Shown piece by piece: positions 30,006 through 32,367 of a DNA stretch of 32,367 nt. The translations under genes were made by a program, and so were the position numbers. The stretch covers positions 1-32,367 of the forward strand of contig JBLHKB010000020.1 of the NCBI GenBank assembly GCA_047619315.1, read 5' to 3'. The notes under the pieces are model-generated. The model had not been told where the DNA came from. It was given only the letters and a program-made list of their open reading frames with translations, and did not search any database. Numbering within the stretch: the first letter of the stretch is position 1; each line of letters opens with the position of its first letter. This DNA comes from JBCCRV01 sp047619315 (GTDB lineage Bacteria; Myxococcota_A; Polyangia; Polyangiales; Houyiibacteriaceae).

Positions 30006-31409
30006 TCAGCGGCTTCTCGGCGACGGAACGAGTGCCACCAGATGCTCATAGCGGTAGTCGCCGCCCTGCCAGTCGTGGCGCTCTTGGCTCGCGATAGCTC
30101 GCACTTCAAGACCGTGACGCGGAGCGATACGCATCAGCTGCTCATCCGCCGGGACGGGCTTGCCTTCAAGAAGTCCGTCGCCGATGAGGAGCACGACGAT
30201 TCCCTCTCTGTGAAGAACACTCTTCATCGCCGTGAGCGCCTGACCGAGCTCTTTGTCCCACGCCTTGGCGGCTCCTGCTCCGTGACTGGAGCGACGGGCG
30301 CCGATTTCGTTTTTGGCGAGCTGAACGGGCTCCATGCCGAGCCATGGGTAGCGCCGCGCGTGATGATCGATGTAGTCGTAGGTTCCGCCGTAGGGCGGTG
30401 AAGTGAGGATGAGGTTCGCGGTCAAACCGACCGGGAGAACTTCTTTGAGCTCTCGGGCGTCGCCCAAATACATCTCTGGGAGTGGTGCACTTGGGGGCGT
30501 CGCGTCATCGAGGGCAGCCCACCTGTCGACGAGCTCAAGGCCGCGCCGGACGAAGAACTCCGTGGGGAGTCCTTTTCGAATACGCTTCTCGACCATGCGC
30601 TCGGCGGTGTCGGCGCGCTGCATGGAGAACTTCACGACGAGCGACGAGAAAACCATCTCGAGGCAACGTCGTTCGCGCCTATCTTCGGTGGTGAGGATCT
30701 CTTCGCGAAGGCCGGCGAGCTCTTTGAGTGTGTGCCCGCCATACCAGGCGGTCTCTTGGCGCGAGAGCGGTGCATGCACGGGGACACGAGCACGAACGCG
30801 GGCTTCTGAACGTTCCGCGATGTCGCGAACAAGTGCCGCGAAGCTCTCGCGTCCGGCCTCATGCCGAAGCGCGCTTTTGACCTCGGCGAGGCGAAGTCCG
30901 ATGGGATTAAGGTCGACGCCTGCGCTGCGCCGGTTGGCGATCATCGCTTCGATGAGGACGGTGCCACTTCCGCAGAAGGGGTCGAGGATGGTTCCGGTGG
31001 TGATTTCGAGGCACCGACGGGCCAGAAGTGGGTGCATCCGGGCGGGGTAGCTGTGAAAACCGTGAGTCAGCTCATCGGGGTCGGCATCCGCTGCACTCCA
31101 AGCGGCTTCCAGATGGCCCAAGAGCGTCGCGTCGCCGCGGCCACGAGTAGGGAGGCCTCGCTGCGTCAGAGGGCGTCGCGAGGCCATCGGCCCATGTTCC
31201 GATCGCTCTGTGAAACGGCTCCCGCCTGGCGTCCGCTCCGGCGGGGGTGAATTCGTAGGCTTTGGGGCTTCTTTCTGTGCCTTTGGCTTCGATGGTTTGG
31301 AGGGCTCCTGGCTCTCGCCGGAGAGGGACTGGTGCTCGCCCCGCTTGGCGCGACGCTTGGCCCTCGACGAGCCGCCCTTCCCTTTTTTCTTTTTGCTTTT
31401 CTCGTCCAC
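30006..31409 (-). CDS. Putative DNA methyltransferase (N4-cytosine/N6-adenine type) with Lys-rich N-terminal tail
   Basis: A 467-residue protein with a GTG start. Residues 1-90 are disordered, strongly basic (SKKKKGKGG, AKRRAKRG) and Pro-rich. Then THGFHSYPARMHPLLARRCL (115-134), similar to the HPYPAKF box before motif I in many DNA methyltransferases. The AdoMet-binding motif I is DPFCGSGTVLIEA (143-155), and the catalytic motif IV is ILTSPPYGG (334-342). About 180 residues between them may hold the target-recognition region; the end reads DYRYEHLVALVP. TSPPY is typical of N4-mC and some N6-mA enzymes; an RNA guanine/adenine methyltransferase related to Trm11 is the main alternative. No restriction endonuclease is adjacent, so it would be an orphan. 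Confidence 0.75.
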   Translation of the reverse strand: MDEKSKKKKGKGGSSRAKRRAKRGEHQSLSGESQEPSKPSKPKAQKEAPKPTNSPPPERTPGGSRFTERSEHGPMASRRPLTQRGLPTRGRGDATLLGHLEAAWSAADADPDELTHGFHSYPARMHPLLARRCLEITTGTILDPFCGSGTVLIEAMIANRRSAGVDLNPIGLRLAEVKSALRHEAGRESFAALVRDIAERSEARVRARVPVHAPLSRQETAWYGGHTLKELAGLREEILTTEDRRERRCLEMVFSSLVVKFSMQRADTAERMVEKRIRKGLPTEFFVRRGLELVDRWAALDDATPPSAPLPEMYLGDARELKEVLPVGLTANLILTSPPYGGTYDYIDHHARRYPWLGMEPVQLAKNEIGARRSSHGAGAAKAWDKELGQALTAMKSVLHREGIVVLLIGDGLLEGKPVPADEQLMRIAPRHGLEVRAIASQERHDWQGGDYRYEHLVALVPSPRSR

Positions 31410-31441
31410 GGTGTTCAGCCAGCTATGGCACCTGGGCTTGC

Positions 31442-32212
31442 CTACGTCGACCCGCCGGCATGGTTCGGCAGCGGCAGCCCAAAGAAGGCCCGAAGGTCCA
31501 CGTACTGCTGCGTTCGTTCGCCAGTGTCGTCGCGGGCGACAAAACGTTCGACGCGTAGTTCTGCGGGCTCAGAGCGGAAACGCCACACGTGAAAAAGTAC
31601 ATCACGCCCTGCCCGCGGCACGACATCAAGTCGCTGGTGGGCCACAAGCGGCGTTGCTTTCGCCCCCTCGAGAACACGCTCTGGGTCGGCGGCGGCGCAG
31701 ACGACGAAGTCGCCGTCCTTCGCGAGGAGTTCGGCGGCGGCTTCAAGATAGGCTTCAATGCCTCCGCGGTATTCGATTCGAGCGTGGGCGCGCTGCGAAT
31801 CCGGCGACGGCGTAGCAGTACCAGGGGGCGCGTACGGAGGTGTACCCGTGATGAGGTCGAACGGGCCGTCGAGAGCGGCGCGGCGCTCGGGGTCGCGTAG
31901 GTCACCGTGAAAGAGTTCGATGTCGAAGCCGTTTCGGGCCGTGTTCTTTTGCACCATCCGGAAGCTCTGCTCTTGGGCCTCGAGTCCCACCGCGCGCTCG
32001 GGCCGGGCGGTCTCAAACACCGAGAGCAGGACAGAGCCAATGCCGCAGCCGAGGTCGAGGTAGCGCCGCGGTTTGGGGCGCTGCGAGAGAGCTTCATGGG
32101 CGGTCAGGACATCGTCGAGGGAATAGCGATGGCCCTTCTTGCGCTGCCAGATGCGAACACCAGCGGTCAGATGGTCGTCGGTCCAGGGGTCTTTCTCGCT
32201 CGGCTCAGTCAC
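31442..32212 (-). CDS. TrmN6/YfiC-like small-domain methyltransferase
   Basis: From the GTG at 32212 the protein is 256 residues; a TTG at 32248 would add twelve. The N-terminus GVRIWQRKKGHRYSLDDVLTA is characteristic of the tRNA1(Val) A37-N6 methyltransferase family (YfiC/TrmN6) and relatives. AdoMet-binding motif I is YLDLGCGIGSVLLSVFE and the catalytic N/D-PPY-type motif is ITGTPPYAPPG, here TPPY instead of NPPY. A member of this family modifies adenine in tRNA or glutamine in release factors/ribosomal proteins; the T for N substitution makes the substrate uncertain. It is 32 nt upstream of the other methyltransferase on the same strand and probably leads that operon. Confidence 0.8.
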   Translation of the reverse strand: MTEPSEKDPWTDDHLTAGVRIWQRKKGHRYSLDDVLTAHEALSQRPKPRRYLDLGCGIGSVLLSVFETARPERAVGLEAQEQSFRMVQKNTARNGFDIELFHGDLRDPERRAALDGPFDLITGTPPYAPPGTATPSPDSQRAHARIEYRGGIEAYLEAAAELLAKDGDFVVCAAADPERVLEGAKATPLVAHQRLDVVPRAGRDVLFHVWRFRSEPAELRVERFVARDDTGERTQQYVDLRAFFGLPLPNHAGGST

Positions 32213-32345
32213 CCAAAGAGAGTGCGACGATCTTCGCTCAGGAGCCAACCGTCCGTTCGATACGGTCGATCTCTCAGGCGCTGTGCCCTAAGATACCCCT
32301 CCGTGCGATTCTTTGGAGTTGTACGATTCACGTAGGTCGAAGTGC

Positions 32346-32367
32346 ATGCGATTTGAAGTACACAGCG
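32346..32367 (+). CDS. Possible start of a gene running off the right edge
   Basis: An ATG at 32346 opens MRFEVHS and remains open to the end; TAGG lies about 10 nt before it. Only seven codons are visible, so this is a guess. The spacer 32213-32345 would then be a divergent promoter region, in which I see no convincing -35/-10 pair. Confidence 0.2.

Noticed and set aside
1..32367. tRNA, rRNA or transposase genes
   Set aside because: No cloverleaf with conserved T-loop, no rRNA segments and no DDE transposase or terminal inverted repeats were recognised by eye; a tRNAscan/Infernal run would be decisive.

Overview
The window is GC-rich, gene-dense bacterial chromosome and reads like a myxobacterial genome (Myxococcota, formerly Deltaproteobacteria, perhaps Polyangia/Sandaracinus-like). 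This assignment is inference. It rests on two Pkn2-type Ser/Thr kinases (one with a PEGA tail), a response regulator carrying a DUF4388/PATAN domain, many lipoproteins, an Asp-Ala-Gly-rich surface protein with a MYXO-CTERM-like end, a VIT/vWA/TonB-like secreted protein, and frequent GTGA/ATGA start-stop overlaps. No rRNA, tRNA, CRISPR array, insertion sequence or prophage was recognised.

Layout. 1-433 (-): start of an Old Yellow Enzyme-type flavin oxidoreductase. 574-3386 (-): tldD-tldE(pmbA) peptidase pair. 3498-5547 (+): TerB-like protein, EEP-family lipoprotein, HAD phosphatase. 5528-9448 (-): thiolase followed by a wlbA-wlbB-wlbC-like cassette for making an acetamido amino sugar. 9504-17793 (-): a run of signalling and envelope genes, namely an SPFH/zinc-ribbon protein, a tiny Cys-rich secreted protein, a Ser/Thr kinase, a CAP-domain lipoprotein, a TIG lipoprotein and a large membrane-anchored response regulator. 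18070-19965 (+): VIT/vWA protein. 20121-22087 (-): LytS/LytTR two-component pair, head-to-head with an unknown membrane protein at 22148-22906 (+). 22921-25171 (-): beta-helix surface protein and a SurA-like protein without a PPIase domain. 25214-28408 (+): five-S1-domain RNA-binding protein, an unusual L32-like gene overlapping rpmJ (L36), a clear terminator, and a thioesterase. 28506-28732 (+): frameshifted gene remnant. 28729-32212 (-): a second Ser/Thr kinase, a putative DNA methyltransferase and a TrmN6-like methyltransferase.

How the genes fit together. The wlb-like cassette is tightly coupled (GTGA overlap, 2-nt gap, GTGA overlap) and should supply three consecutive steps of UDP-2,3-diacetamido-sugar synthesis. 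The kinase and CAP lipoprotein are 11 nt apart and the histidine kinase and LytTR regulator overlap by 4 nt, so each pair is probably co-expressed. No obvious defence island or mobile system is present. The most unusual items are the L32-like gene without its zinc ribbon, coupled to an L36 with half a zinc site; the transmembrane response regulator with a TPR domain beyond the membrane; the apparent three-unit CAP lipoprotein; and an inverted-repeat element in the tldD/terB-like divergent region.
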